Source of the DNA: Alphaproteobacteria bacterium 46_93_T64 | Lineage (GTDB): Bacteria; Pseudomonadota; Alphaproteobacteria; Sneathiellales; Sneathiellaceae | Length of the DNA stretch: 64,000 bases | Assembly: GCA_002163135.1 (NCBI GenBank) | Contig: MAAN01000022.1 | Coordinates: 186,001 to 250,000, forward strand | Reading direction: 5' to 3' | Program-made: the position numbers and the translations under genes | In this document: positions 53,220 through 62,124 of the stretch, in pieces | Layout of the letters: every line of letters starts with the position of its first letter | Numbering within the stretch: the first letter of the stretch is position 1 | The notes under the pieces: generated by a model | The model's input: only the letters and a program-made list of their open reading frames with translations | Told to the model about the DNA's origin: nothing | Databases searched by the model: none

Positions 53220-53966
53220 TTATAAGGTCTGTTTCGCTTCTCTTGCGAACCATGATGTATAGGTAAAACCCGGAGGATGAAAAGCAATAGCAGACCAGAT
53301 GAGTTTTCGGTGAGCGCCGTAATATCGGCGGACCACTCGGAGGCCTGCTGTGCCTTCGGGTACTTTCAGTTTATTTGCTTCTTCAGCCGTTAATTGGTGC
53401 GGGCAAATTTCCTGCGCAACTTCGGAAACTTGTTCACCATAACCCTCCTGAAGAAGGGCGTGCGTTAAAGAGGATGGGGCTTTGGCAATTAGTTCAATAA
53501 GATCGACGTGGCTTTCCTGAAAATAAAGGTAGAGGAGCGCATCAGGTGCAGATTGGATATTAGGGCTACGAAGCAAGCAGACACGCCACCAATTCTCTTT
53601 GTAGGCACTATGAATGAGGTTGGCTTCGCATGCGCTTAAGTCGATTTGTTTGCAATCCAGTTGAGTAAGGCAAGCGTCGGGGCCATGCTGAACGAGTTCT
53701 GCCATGGACTCGATTTTCTGGACAAACTGCTTGGTGCCGCCTTTTGATCTGACAATAGTACCGGATCCACGCCGGCTAAAAGCAAGCCCCCAATCCTGTA
53801 AAAGGCGGACTGCATTTCGAACTGTCTGCTTGCTGGCAGAAAATTCGATCGCGTAGGCAGCCTCAGTAGGAAGCAAGCTTCCAACTTCGTAATAGCCATC
53901 GGAAATTCGCTCCCGCAGAACATTCGCGATGGTAAGGTATTTGGGCTCTTTAGCTGTTTTTAGCAT
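53220..53966 (-). CDS. GntR/HutC-family transcriptional regulator (UTRA)
   Basis: A 248-residue regulator with an N-terminal winged helix-turn-helix (PTEAAYAIEFSASKQTVRNA) and a UTRA ligand-binding domain (about 85-240) ending GLRVVRRYYGAHRKLIWSAI. It is 23 bases after the acyl-CoA dehydrogenase gene in the same direction, so it probably controls that gene. The effector may be an acyl-CoA or related acid (inference). Confidence 0.9.
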   Translation of the reverse strand: MLKTAKEPKYLTIANVLRERISDGYYEVGSLLPTEAAYAIEFSASKQTVRNAVRLLQDWGLAFSRRGSGTIVRSKGGTKQFVQKIESMAELVQHGPDACLTQLDCKQIDLSACEANLIHSAYKENWWRVCLLRSPNIQSAPDALLYLYFQESHVDLIELIAKAPSSLTHALLQEGYGEQVSEVAQEICPHQLTAEEANKLKVPEGTAGLRVVRRYYGAHRKLIWSAIAFHPPGFTYTSWFAREAKQTL

Positions 53967-53989
53967 AACGTATTTTACTTTAGGGACGC

Positions 53990-55795
53990 CTAAAATTCAT
54001 CTTCTGACATATTTATTGTTGTGACGTCTACCGATTTCAACAAATGGGCCCAGGGACCAACTCTGCAGAGTTCATATCTGAAGAAATACTGACACGCGTT
54101 GAGTTTGCCCTGATAAAAACTCTTGTCTTCATCACTGGTGGGGGAACTTAGGGCTGTGTTCGCGACAATTGCTTGTTCCAACCATTTCCACGCGATGACG
54201 ACATGACCAAACATATCAAGATAAAGCGTGGCATTTGCGAGAGCAGTGTTAACGTTTCCTTTTTGCAATTCTGTTCCGATTAGTTGGGTGACTTCAATGA
54301 CTTTTCCGAGTGCGCCTTGGAGTAGATTCGAAAATTCAACCAAATTTTTACTAGAACGCGCCTGATCAGCGGTTTGGTTGATTTTGGACGCAACAAGTTT
54401 AAGTCCTGCGCCGTCATTCATCATGACTTTACGACCTAATAAATCCAGCCCTTGAATGCCGTGAGTACCTTCGTGGATCGGGTTTAATCGATTGTCGCGA
54501 TAATATTGCTCAACCGGGTAATCTCGCGTGTAACCGTATCCGCCAAGGATCTGAATGGCATGTTTGTTGGCTTCCAGGCAAAATTCACTGGGCCAGGATT
54601 TGACTATTGGCGTCAGTGTATCGAGTAAAAGTTTTGCTTCTTTTCGTGTAGACCCATCCGGAGCAGTATTTTCGTCATCTACAAGTCTTGCCGCATAAAG
54701 GCAAAGTGCCAACCCACCTTCAACCGCTGCTTTTTGTGCTAAAAGTAGTCGTTTGATGTCAGCGTGTTCGATTAACATCAATTGCTTGGAAGTTGGGTCT
54801 TTACCATCTGGATGGCGTCCTTGTGGCCGATTTTTGGCGTAATCGAGGCTATAGAGGTAACCTGCATAGCCAAGGCTTACGGCACCAAGTCCAACACCTA
54901 TTCGGGCTTCATTCATCATGTGAAACATGTAGAAAAGACCTTTATGTTCCTCGCCAATCAGATACCCAACCGCTCCGTCCTGTTCTCCAAAGTTAAGCAA
55001 AGTATTGGTCGTGCCGCGGTATCCCATTTTATGATTAAGACCAGCAAGGCTAACGTCATTTCTTTCGCCCAAAGTCCCGTCGTCGTTCACTAGATACTTC
55101 GGAACAACAAACAGCGAAATTCCTTTAACCCCGTCCGGGCCGCCAGGTACTTTCGCTAAGACAAGATGAATAATGTTTTCAGACAGTTCGTGCTCGCCTG
55201 CAGAAATCCACATTTTATTTCCGCTTAAACGATATGTACCATCGTCTTGCGGTATTGCGCGCGTCTTGATATCTGAAAGAGACGATCCTGCTTGCGGTTC
55301 CGACAGGCACATTGTGCCAAAGAAACGTCCCTCAATCATCGGCTCCATAAAGGTTTTTTTTTGTTTGTCATTTCCGTAGGCACGCAAAACGTTTGAGGCA
55401 CCAACGGTCAAAAACGGATAGCCAGCTGTGCCCACATTTGCGCTTGTGAAAATCGCATTGCATGACATGGCGATAGTGGCCGGTAACTGCATGCCGCCGA
55501 CATTATAGTCATGCTGGGCGCCCATAAACCCGGCCTCAACAAAGGCATCGAGTGCATCCCGAACTTCAGGGATGATGGTAACTTTCTCCCCATCAAATGT
55601 CGGCTCGTTTTGATCGCCTTTTTGATTGTGAGGCGCAAACAAATCGCCGGCAATCTGTGTTGCAGTTTCAATGACAGCCTGAAAGACATCATTGTCGTGG
55701 TCACTAAAACGGTCTCGATCGCATAAATCGCCAACCTTCAGCATTTCATCCAATTGAAAAAATAGGTCGCGATTACTGATGGTAGGGAGGGACAT
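53990..55795 (-). CDS. Acyl-CoA dehydrogenase, DmdC-like
   Basis: A 601-residue flavoprotein dehydrogenase of the longer class that has an extra C-terminal domain, like 3-methylmercaptopropionyl-CoA dehydrogenase (DmdC). Visible parts are FGTMCLSEPQAGSSLSDIK, MWISAGEHELSENIIHLVLA, the catalytic-base region and HAIQILGGYGYTRDYPVEQY. The substrate is not fixed by sequence, so DmdC is a family label only. It is first in a two-gene operon with the GntR regulator. Confidence 0.88.
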   Translation of the reverse strand: MSLPTISNRDLFFQLDEMLKVGDLCDRDRFSDHDNDVFQAVIETATQIAGDLFAPHNQKGDQNEPTFDGEKVTIIPEVRDALDAFVEAGFMGAQHDYNVGGMQLPATIAMSCNAIFTSANVGTAGYPFLTVGASNVLRAYGNDKQKKTFMEPMIEGRFFGTMCLSEPQAGSSLSDIKTRAIPQDDGTYRLSGNKMWISAGEHELSENIIHLVLAKVPGGPDGVKGISLFVVPKYLVNDDGTLGERNDVSLAGLNHKMGYRGTTNTLLNFGEQDGAVGYLIGEEHKGLFYMFHMMNEARIGVGLGAVSLGYAGYLYSLDYAKNRPQGRHPDGKDPTSKQLMLIEHADIKRLLLAQKAAVEGGLALCLYAARLVDDENTAPDGSTRKEAKLLLDTLTPIVKSWPSEFCLEANKHAIQILGGYGYTRDYPVEQYYRDNRLNPIHEGTHGIQGLDLLGRKVMMNDGAGLKLVASKINQTADQARSSKNLVEFSNLLQGALGKVIEVTQLIGTELQKGNVNTALANATLYLDMFGHVVIAWKWLEQAIVANTALSSPTSDEDKSFYQGKLNACQYFFRYELCRVGPWAHLLKSVDVTTINMSEDEF

Positions 55796-56039
55796 TTTTC
55801 ACTCTCATTATTGATGTATGAGTTTCCAAAAATTCTAAGCTGTCTTTTAACACATTCACCGTGAGAGGACATTTGTTTTTCTGAAATTGAGCATTAGAGT
55901 TTCTCCAATTCTCTGGAATGATTGGTTGGCAAAAGGATTTAAAGATGAAATAGTATCGACAGAATGTGATTGGGGTCACATTTATTTGGTATGATTATGT
56001 GTCGGTGATCACAATTATTATCACCTTTGGGAGTCGAGT
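55796..56039. other. Divergent regulatory region with three palindromes
   Basis: The region holds CTCAT-N9-ATGAG over the acyl-CoA dehydrogenase leader (55804-55822). A perfect CRP-type palindrome TGTGA-N6-TCACA lies at 55965-55980, and GGTGAT-N10-ATCACC is at 56004-56025 beside the 2OG oxygenase start. The first is a candidate GntR operator by position. Confidence 0.45.
55965..55980. promoter_or_regulatory. CRP-like site
   Basis: TGTGATTGGGGTCACA matches the TGTGA-N6-TCACA consensus of the Crp/Fnr superfamily exactly. It lies about 75 bases upstream of the 2OG oxygenase start. A role in controlling either divergent gene is an inference. Confidence 0.5.
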
Positions 56040-56642
56040 ATGATAGTGGTTCCGTCTGCGCCAATGCGGAATAATAAAACAGCTTCGGTTTACGCGAACA
56101 CTGTTTTTTCAGAAGACGAATGTGATCGGATTCTGGCGACGCTGGAAGAAAATGAGTGGGAAGAGGCTATGGTGGGAGGCGCTGTTGAAAAGGGCGTTTT
56201 CACAGTCGAAAAAGAACACCGGAGCAATTATCAGCAATCGATAACTGTGGACGAAGTTGGGTATCCGTTAAATCGGATTGCTCAGGAAATTAGTATCGCA
56301 AATTCCGCATTATGGAGATTTGATCTGGGCGGATTTGCTGATGACGATATGCCGTGGGTAATGAATTATTGCCGTCAAGGAGATCACAATAACTGGCATG
56401 TAGATCTGGGGCAGGCTGCAAATGCATCTCGGAAGTTAGGTTTTTCTCTGCAGCTTACTGAAGGTGATGAGTATGCTGGCGGTGATCTTGGGTTTCATAG
56501 AGTTGAAAAGGATCGCAAGGAGCTAACAGGGAAAGGCACGCTGATCGTTTTTCCATCTTTCTGGTTACATCGGGTCGCACCAATGACAAAAGGTGCAAGA
56601 AAAGTTGTTGTTGGCTGGATACATGGCCCAAGTTTCAGGTAA
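56040..56642 (+). CDS. 2OG-Fe(II) oxygenase, PKHD-type hydroxylase
   Basis: A 200-residue dioxygenase with a full iron site: H120 and D122 in NNWHVDLGQ, H177 in FWLHRVAPMT, and R187 for 2-oxoglutarate. It uses 2OG and oxygen to hydroxylate an unknown substrate, possibly a protein or small molecule. GGGAG lies 6 bases before the ATG. It is followed by a close homologue 12 bases away; the pair arose by tandem duplication. Confidence 0.9.
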   Translation: MIVVPSAPMRNNKTASVYANTVFSEDECDRILATLEENEWEEAMVGGAVEKGVFTVEKEHRSNYQQSITVDEVGYPLNRIAQEISIANSALWRFDLGGFADDDMPWVMNYCRQGDHNNWHVDLGQAANASRKLGFSLQLTEGDEYAGGDLGFHRVEKDRKELTGKGTLIVFPSFWLHRVAPMTKGARKVVVGWIHGPSFR

Positions 56643-56654
56643 TAGGACGCAAAA

Positions 56655-57260
56655 ATGAACAAGATATCCTTGCTACCGCTTAGAAATGCAAATGTGTCTC
56701 TTTCCATGCATTGGCCTGTTTTCTCTCCCCAGGAATGTGCGCAAATTTCGGCGCAAGCGGACGGTTCTCGGTGGCAAAGTAAGCTACCGGTTGGGCCAGG
56801 AAATGTTTCGGTGTTTCCAGATGCCACTGAAGCAAAACACATCGAGTTTCAAAAGTTGCCATTAGGTAAAAACGCTTATCCTTTGGACCAAATCAACTTT
56901 GGTACAAGCCAAGTGAACTCTGACGGATGGCGGTTTGAGTTAACGGGTATTCCCGCAGATGATATGCCGTGGCTTGCTAGGCATAAAAAAGGAGAGAGCA
57001 AAGGTATTGAGTGGCAAGTTGATCTTGCTGAATCCTTCACATCGTCACGGAAGCTTTGCTTCATTGTACAACTGTCTGATTCCAATAGTTATGAGGGTGG
57101 AGATGTCATCCTGCACAACACGCCAGCACAAATAGAGGGGTACCGTGCACAAGGCTCGATTATTGTTTTCCCATCTTATTGGTTACATAAAGTCACACCA
57201 GTAACTAAAGGGACACGTCAATCGATTGTTGGCTGGATGCATGGGCATAGTTTCCGCTAA
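56655..57260 (+). CDS. 2OG-Fe(II) oxygenase homologue lacking an iron ligand
   Basis: A 201-residue paralogue of the upstream oxygenase, colinear along its length (ADDMPW, FIVQL, FPSYWLHKVTPVTKGTR shared in order). The first iron ligand is replaced: WQVDL with Q121 in place of His, from a single CAT/CAA change. D123, H178 and R188 remain. It is likely inactive or uses another metal mode, and may be a partner or regulator of the first protein. Confidence 0.85.
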   Translation: MNKISLLPLRNANVSLSMHWPVFSPQECAQISAQADGSRWQSKLPVGPGNVSVFPDATEAKHIEFQKLPLGKNAYPLDQINFGTSQVNSDGWRFELTGIPADDMPWLARHKKGESKGIEWQVDLAESFTSSRKLCFIVQLSDSNSYEGGDVILHNTPAQIEGYRAQGSIIVFPSYWLHKVTPVTKGTRQSIVGWMHGHSFR

Positions 57261-57265
57261 AGGGA

Positions 57266-58252
57266 TTAACCCCACAGCTTTGGGCTAACCGGATGCATAA
57301 CGCTATCATCAAATTGAATGCCGTTTGGGCGGTCTTTTTCAAGCAATAGAGGTCCGTCCAGATCGACAAAACGTGCAAACCCGCCCAATTGCATAGCCGG
57401 TGCCATACCAAGGCTTGTTCCAAGCATGCAGCCAACCATAATGCCAAGTCCGAATTCTTTTGCGGCTTCGGCCAATTGCAGCGCTTCTGTTAATCCGCCG
57501 GTTTTGTCCAACTTGATGTTGATATAATCATAATTAGCCGCAATCTGATCCAAGGTTGATGTGTCGTGGCAGCTTTCGTCAGCACAAATGGGAACCGGAC
57601 GTGCCATTTCGCCAAGGCTCATGTCACTTCCTGCCGGAAGGGGTTGTTCAATTAATTCAACACCAAGGTCCGCCATGGCAGGGAAATAATCTTCCATCAT
57701 GCGCGCGTCCCAAGCCTCATTTGCATCAACGATCAATCGTGTTTTTGGAGCAGAGTTTCGAACAGCTGCAACGCGTTCAATGTCGCCATCACCGGCTAAC
57801 TTTAGTTTGATCAACGGGCGGTGAGCATTGTGTCCTGCTGCAATGCCCATTTTTTCAGGTGTATCCAATGAAAGTGTATAGGCCGTGATAAGGGGGCCGG
57901 GCGCTGGAATGCCAGCCAGTTCATGAACGCTTTTACCTGTGAGTTTTGCTTCTAGATCCCACAAGGCACAGTCAACAGCGTTTCTTGCAGCACCTGATGG
58001 TAACAGTGTTAAAAGGTCTATTCTGCCAGCACCATGAACAATAGCCTCGCGGATCGTGGAGATTTCATCAAGAACAGTGGAGGGACTTTCTCCGTAACGA
58101 GGATAGGGAACACATTCGCCCCGTCCTGTAACGCCGTCTTCATTAATTTCCACAACAACGACATCCGCAGCGGTTTTTACGCCGCGGCTGATCCGAAAGC
58201 TGCCACGAATAGGCCAGCTTTCCTGAAAGGCTACAAGCGTGCGTTTAGCCAT
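57266..58252 (-). CDS. dgcA: N-acetyl-D-glutamate racemase DgcA (enolase superfamily)
   Basis: A 328-residue member of the dipeptide-epimerase/muconate-lactonizing group. The catalytic Lys pair is in LIKLKLAGDG and INIKLDKTGG, and metal ligands are in LIVDANEAW, VELIEQPLP and ICADESCHD. Next to the DUF1611 gene it is best read as DgcA, which racemises N-acetyl-D-glutamate in D-glutamate breakdown. Dipeptide epimerase is the alternative. Its start overlaps the dgcN stop (TAATG). Confidence 0.85.
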   Translation of the reverse strand: MAKRTLVAFQESWPIRGSFRISRGVKTAADVVVVEINEDGVTGRGECVPYPRYGESPSTVLDEISTIREAIVHGAGRIDLLTLLPSGAARNAVDCALWDLEAKLTGKSVHELAGIPAPGPLITAYTLSLDTPEKMGIAAGHNAHRPLIKLKLAGDGDIERVAAVRNSAPKTRLIVDANEAWDARMMEDYFPAMADLGVELIEQPLPAGSDMSLGEMARPVPICADESCHDTSTLDQIAANYDYINIKLDKTGGLTEALQLAEAAKEFGLGIMVGCMLGTSLGMAPAMQLGGFARFVDLDGPLLLEKDRPNGIQFDDSVMHPVSPKLWG

Positions 58253-59241
58253 TATAATGCATCTACTATGGAGGCGACACCCGTGCGGTAGGCGTCAACA
58301 CATGGTAATTCGAATTCTGCTTCCAGATCTTTTAGAAGTTTATCGCCTTCTTCAACTGACAAGCCAGATGTGTTGACACTGATCCCAACAAAGCGTGCAT
58401 TCTTATTTGTCAGGCGCGCAGTCACGAGATTAAGTTCCATGCATTCTTTCAAGTCTGGTAAAGGCTGATGGGGAATGCCCCGCATATGTTTCCTTGTGGG
58501 TTCGTGGCAAAGAATAAGAGCATCTGCTTGCGCGCCATGGAGGAGACCAAGGCTAACACCAGCGAAAGAGGGATGGAACAAAGATCCCTGGCCTTCAATA
58601 ATATCCCAGTGATCGTCATCATTTTCTGGGGACAAGACTTCTACGGCACCAGATATAAAATCAGCGACAACAGCATCAATTGAAATGCCAGTACCTGCAA
58701 TGAAAATGCCGGTTTGTCCTGTCGCACGAAAATCAGATTTTATACCGCGTGCTTTCATTTCTTTTTCGATGGCCAAGGTCGTGTACATTTTGCCCACAGA
58801 ACAGTCAGTCCCGACAGCAAGCAGGCGCTTTCCAGTACGGGGTGTCCCTTTTCCTGTAGGGACATCTTCGCTCGGATGTCTTACGTCATAAAGATTTCGG
58901 CCAAGTTGATCGGCAGCTTGTTCAAGTTCCGGAATGGAAGACAGACGAATGTGAAGGCCGCTCGCAATATCCATGCCCGCTTCCATGGCTTCAATTACGC
59001 TTTTAATCCAGTGTTCTGGTAGGAAGCCACCAGAATTCACTATCCCAATAACCATTGTTTTGGCCCCATTCTTTGCGGCTTCCTCAATGGAAATATCTTT
59101 AATTCCCAGATCGGCCTGACAATTGGGCAGGCGCATTTGGCCAAGGCACCAGTCTGGGCGCCAATCAACAATACCTTGAGCCGTTTTTGCGCCAAGCTGG
59201 TCTGGAACGTCTCCAAGAAACATTAAATATGGATGTTGCAT
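58252..59241 (-). CDS. dgcN: D-glutamate N-acetyltransferase DgcN (DUF1611)
   Basis: A 329-residue DUF1611 protein with a P-loop-like segment VGTDCSVGKMYTTLAIEKEM and IEGQGSLFHPSFAGVSLGLL. In marine proteobacteria DgcN acetylates D-glutamate so that DgcA can racemise it. I chose the start at 59241 (MQHPYLMFLGDVPDQLGAKT). A frame open to 59325 would overlap the previous gene. The start is 4 bases past the preceding stop, and the cluster is translationally coupled. Confidence 0.83.
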   Translation of the reverse strand: MQHPYLMFLGDVPDQLGAKTAQGIVDWRPDWCLGQMRLPNCQADLGIKDISIEEAAKNGAKTMVIGIVNSGGFLPEHWIKSVIEAMEAGMDIASGLHIRLSSIPELEQAADQLGRNLYDVRHPSEDVPTGKGTPRTGKRLLAVGTDCSVGKMYTTLAIEKEMKARGIKSDFRATGQTGIFIAGTGISIDAVVADFISGAVEVLSPENDDDHWDIIEGQGSLFHPSFAGVSLGLLHGAQADALILCHEPTRKHMRGIPHQPLPDLKECMELNLVTARLTNKNARFVGISVNTSGLSVEEGDKLLKDLEAEFELPCVDAYRTGVASIVDAL

Positions 59242-59245
59242 GATT

Positions 59246-59860
59246 TTATGAAATTGCCACAGAGGCAATATTCCCTTCCGCTTCGAGTTGCTGTTGTTCC
59301 GCGCGTAGTTTTTCGATTTCATCATTCATGGCAGTCATGCAAGTCTCGCTTGCCCATTCCCGGTGTTGGTCCTTCGTAAAGGCAACAGCGTTCCGGTAAT
59401 ACATAAATGCGTTTAATTTACACCGCGCATAGTTATTTTGTGTTCGAACGACCTTGCCAGGCGTCCCCATAACAATGGAATTATCTGGAATTACAGTGCC
59501 TTCACGTAGGAACGTATGCCCCGCGATAATACAATTATCTCCGATGACGCACCCATCCATAATCGTACTGTTAATGCCGATTAGGCAGTTGTCACCAATT
59601 GTGCAGCCATGGATGGTGCAATGGTGAGTGATAGAGCAATGCGCGCCGATATGGGTTCCAGTGGTATCCCCGACATGAATCATCGCGAAATCCTGAATAT
59701 TTGTGTAGTCGCCAATGGTCACTTCTCGAGCTTCAGCTCGGATAACCGAGTAAGGCCACATAGAGGCACCTTCACCAATAGAAACTTTTCCATAAATCAA
59801 AGTAGAAGGGTGGATAAAGGCGGCTTTATTAACGCTTACGTCCTCACCAAATCTGCTCAT
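59246..59860 (-). CDS. Gamma carbonic anhydrase-like hexapeptide protein
   Basis: A 204-residue left-handed beta-helix protein: repeated hexapeptides such as TIHGCTIGDNCLIGINST and IIAGHTFLREGTVI. Zinc-ligand His residues lie in HIGAHCSITHHCTIHG. It is of the gamma carbonic anhydrase/PaaY/CaiE group. A C-terminal extension (about 50 residues) is helical. It precedes dgcN by 4 bases, but its link to D-glutamate use is unproven. Confidence 0.82.
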   Translation of the reverse strand: MSRFGEDVSVNKAAFIHPSTLIYGKVSIGEGASMWPYSVIRAEAREVTIGDYTNIQDFAMIHVGDTTGTHIGAHCSITHHCTIHGCTIGDNCLIGINSTIMDGCVIGDNCIIAGHTFLREGTVIPDNSIVMGTPGKVVRTQNNYARCKLNAFMYYRNAVAFTKDQHREWASETCMTAMNDEIEKLRAEQQQLEAEGNIASVAIS

Positions 59861-60022
59861 GGGTATCCCTTATACCTTTTAAATTCAGGCTGTTTTTTAA
59901 ACACATAAATTCTCCCAATCTTTGATGGGATTACTTTACGGTATTTTATCAGGATGTGAAGGGAGGTCAAATAGATGTTATCAGGAAGTGTTTGTCGTTG
60001 TTACTTAATTTCGTTGTGTTGT

Positions 60023-61804
60023 TCAGGTTGCTACTGCCCAAGGTGAGCTTATGAGCCAGTTTTCCAAAGTTTCTTTTTCCACTGGACGGCTCATGTAATA
60101 TCCTTGCGCGACATGGCATCCCAACCCTGCAAGCATATACCAAGTTTCCCGGTCTTCAACGCCTTCAGCAACAACAGAAAGATCCAGATTGCGCGCCAAT
60201 TCAAGAAGTGTTCTGACAATAACGGCATCATCCGATACTGTATTCATGTTCAGGACAAAGCTTTTATCAATCTTAATCTCATCTACTGGCAATTTGCGAA
60301 TATAAGCGAGAGATGTGTAGCCAGTTCCAAAATCGTCAATGGAAACTTTTACGCCTAGATCGTGGAGCCGATTAACGACGTCAGTCGCACGAACCACGTC
60401 TGAGATAATAGCGCTCTCTGTAATTTCGAGTTTTAGAAGTTCGGCTGGAAAACCGGCTTGTTCAAGCAATCTGTTGACGATATCTGGGAAGATCGGGTTG
60501 TGCAATAATAGGGCTGAAATGTTTACAGAAACAGTTAAGCGGTTTCCATTGCTCAACCATTCAGCACCTTGTTTGATAGCGACATCGAGGACCCATCGAG
60601 TAAGTGGTTCAATACTGCCAGATCCCTCTGCAAGGGGGATAAAATTATCTGGAAATAGGAGGCCTTTTTTCGGGTGCTGCCAACGGACGAGAGCTTCAAC
60701 ACCAATAATTGTGCTGTCGTGCATTCGGATCATTGGTTGATAATGAAGACGCAATTGATTTGCTTCGATTGCATCTGGTAATTCTTGTGAAAGCTTAAGC
60801 TGCTGGCGTCTTTCAGCATCTTCTTGCTTTGTATACACCATGAAGCGGTTTTTATCGCGCTTTGCAGCGTATAGTGCCGACATCGCTTTATGAAGGAGCG
60901 TATCAGGATCGTCGTCGTCTTCCAGCTTTGCAATGCCCATCGTTGCACTCAAGGATGTTGCTTGACCGTCTAAATAATAGGGTTGGCGTAATTCATGAGA
61001 TAACCTTGCGGCAATTGTTGTGTCAGATATTTTTGACAAACCCCGCCCAAACAGGAGTAACGCAAATTCGTCATCTCCCAGGCGACCGACAATCGACCCT
61101 TCAGGTGCGAATTGTATAAGGCGTTCGGCAACGGTGGATAGAACAAGATCACCAAAGGCATGACCCTTGCTTTCGTTCAATCCTTTAAAGCTATCAATGT
61201 CCAGAATGATGAGAGATACTGCGGTGTTTTTTGCCTGAGCTTGACCAGTGATTTCTTCAAGTTTGATTTTGAAATTTGTGCGGCTTATCAGTGATGTCAG
61301 TTGATCGTATGCATGCGCAGATTTCTGACTGTTTTGTTTCTCTGTCGATTGGGCGTACAGACTTCGAAGGCGACCTGCGTGAATGACGCTGGCGCTCAAA
61401 CGATCCATTGTTAAATCTTCAAATGCAATGCAATCTGCAGCGCCGTGCAGCATTAACTCAGCCGGGCCATCAACAACAATAATAGATAGATGTGGTGTTG
61501 CTTGAGAGTAAGTCTCCAGCAAATCAAGTGTCGTATTGTGGCCAATCTCATAATTTACGAAGATGTATTGTGTGTGGTTCTCTTCAATTTTTTTTATGAA
61601 GTCATTATCAGGTTGAGAAAAGGTACCGCATACAGAGGTAGCAAGCAAAGTGAGCTTGCTTGTCACCCTGCTACCTGTTTCCAGTACAAGAGGGAACATG
61701 TTGTGAACATCAAGCCGCGATGAGGTTTCACCGCTGATGTTACGCCTAGTAGCCCAGCGTTTAGCTAGGGGGAATGCCAGTGATGTTGTTCCAACTGAAA
61801 TCAA
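60023..61804 (-). CDS. GGDEF/EAL cyclic-di-GMP protein with degenerate GGDEF
   Basis: A 593-residue protein. An N-terminal receiver-like part (about 35-145) has no clear phosphoacceptor. The GGDEF domain (about 165-325) has the active motif changed to RLGDDEFALLL. The EAL domain (about 335-585) retains VEALVRWQHPKKG and DDFGTGYTSLAYIRKLP. It is most likely a phosphodiesterase with a regulatory GGDEF. The start at 61804 is TTG; ATG at 61699 is the alternative. Confidence 0.85.
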   Translation of the reverse strand: MISVGTTSLAFPLAKRWATRRNISGETSSRLDVHNMFPLVLETGSRVTSKLTLLATSVCGTFSQPDNDFIKKIEENHTQYIFVNYEIGHNTTLDLLETYSQATPHLSIIVVDGPAELMLHGAADCIAFEDLTMDRLSASVIHAGRLRSLYAQSTEKQNSQKSAHAYDQLTSLISRTNFKIKLEEITGQAQAKNTAVSLIILDIDSFKGLNESKGHAFGDLVLSTVAERLIQFAPEGSIVGRLGDDEFALLLFGRGLSKISDTTIAARLSHELRQPYYLDGQATSLSATMGIAKLEDDDDPDTLLHKAMSALYAAKRDKNRFMVYTKQEDAERRQQLKLSQELPDAIEANQLRLHYQPMIRMHDSTIIGVEALVRWQHPKKGLLFPDNFIPLAEGSGSIEPLTRWVLDVAIKQGAEWLSNGNRLTVSVNISALLLHNPIFPDIVNRLLEQAGFPAELLKLEITESAIISDVVRATDVVNRLHDLGVKVSIDDFGTGYTSLAYIRKLPVDEIKIDKSFVLNMNTVSDDAVIVRTLLELARNLDLSVVAEGVEDRETWYMLAGLGCHVAQGYYMSRPVEKETLENWLISSPWAVAT

Positions 61805-62124
61805 AATTTTGCTCTACTGTAAGGACTGACTGAACAGGACGTAGATCTATCCCGATATCGCGCCACAATAAAAGATAGTGAGTAAAGAAGGTCTTAATCT
61901 TTTCGCTAAAGTTGAAGAAAAATTTTTGAGAATAATAAAAGGAGAAAGTCGAACAATGTAGCTGGCACCAAAATTAGCCAATATTCGTTTGTGCCTGGAA
62001 GCCGTTTCTATGCAACAAATGTTTCTATTTTGTCTTTATGATTCATTTGTTGCGTAAAAATTATTTGGGGAGTAGGGTCTATGAGAGAATGAAATAAACC
62101 AACTTCGTAAGAAATTGACTGCAG
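61805..62124. other. Intergenic region with long inverted repeat
   Basis: This AT-rich 320-base gap lies between the EAL gene and the RpiR gene. Its main feature is the perfect inverted repeat at 62012-62053. No gene seen. Confidence 0.5.
62012..62053. promoter_or_regulatory. Candidate RpiR operator
   Basis: GCAACAAATG (62012-62021) is a perfect inverted partner of CATTTGTTGC (62044-62053), with half-site centres 32 bases apart, near three helical turns. It lies 72 bases upstream of the RpiR gene, where autoregulation would be expected. A hairpin is also possible. Confidence 0.5.
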
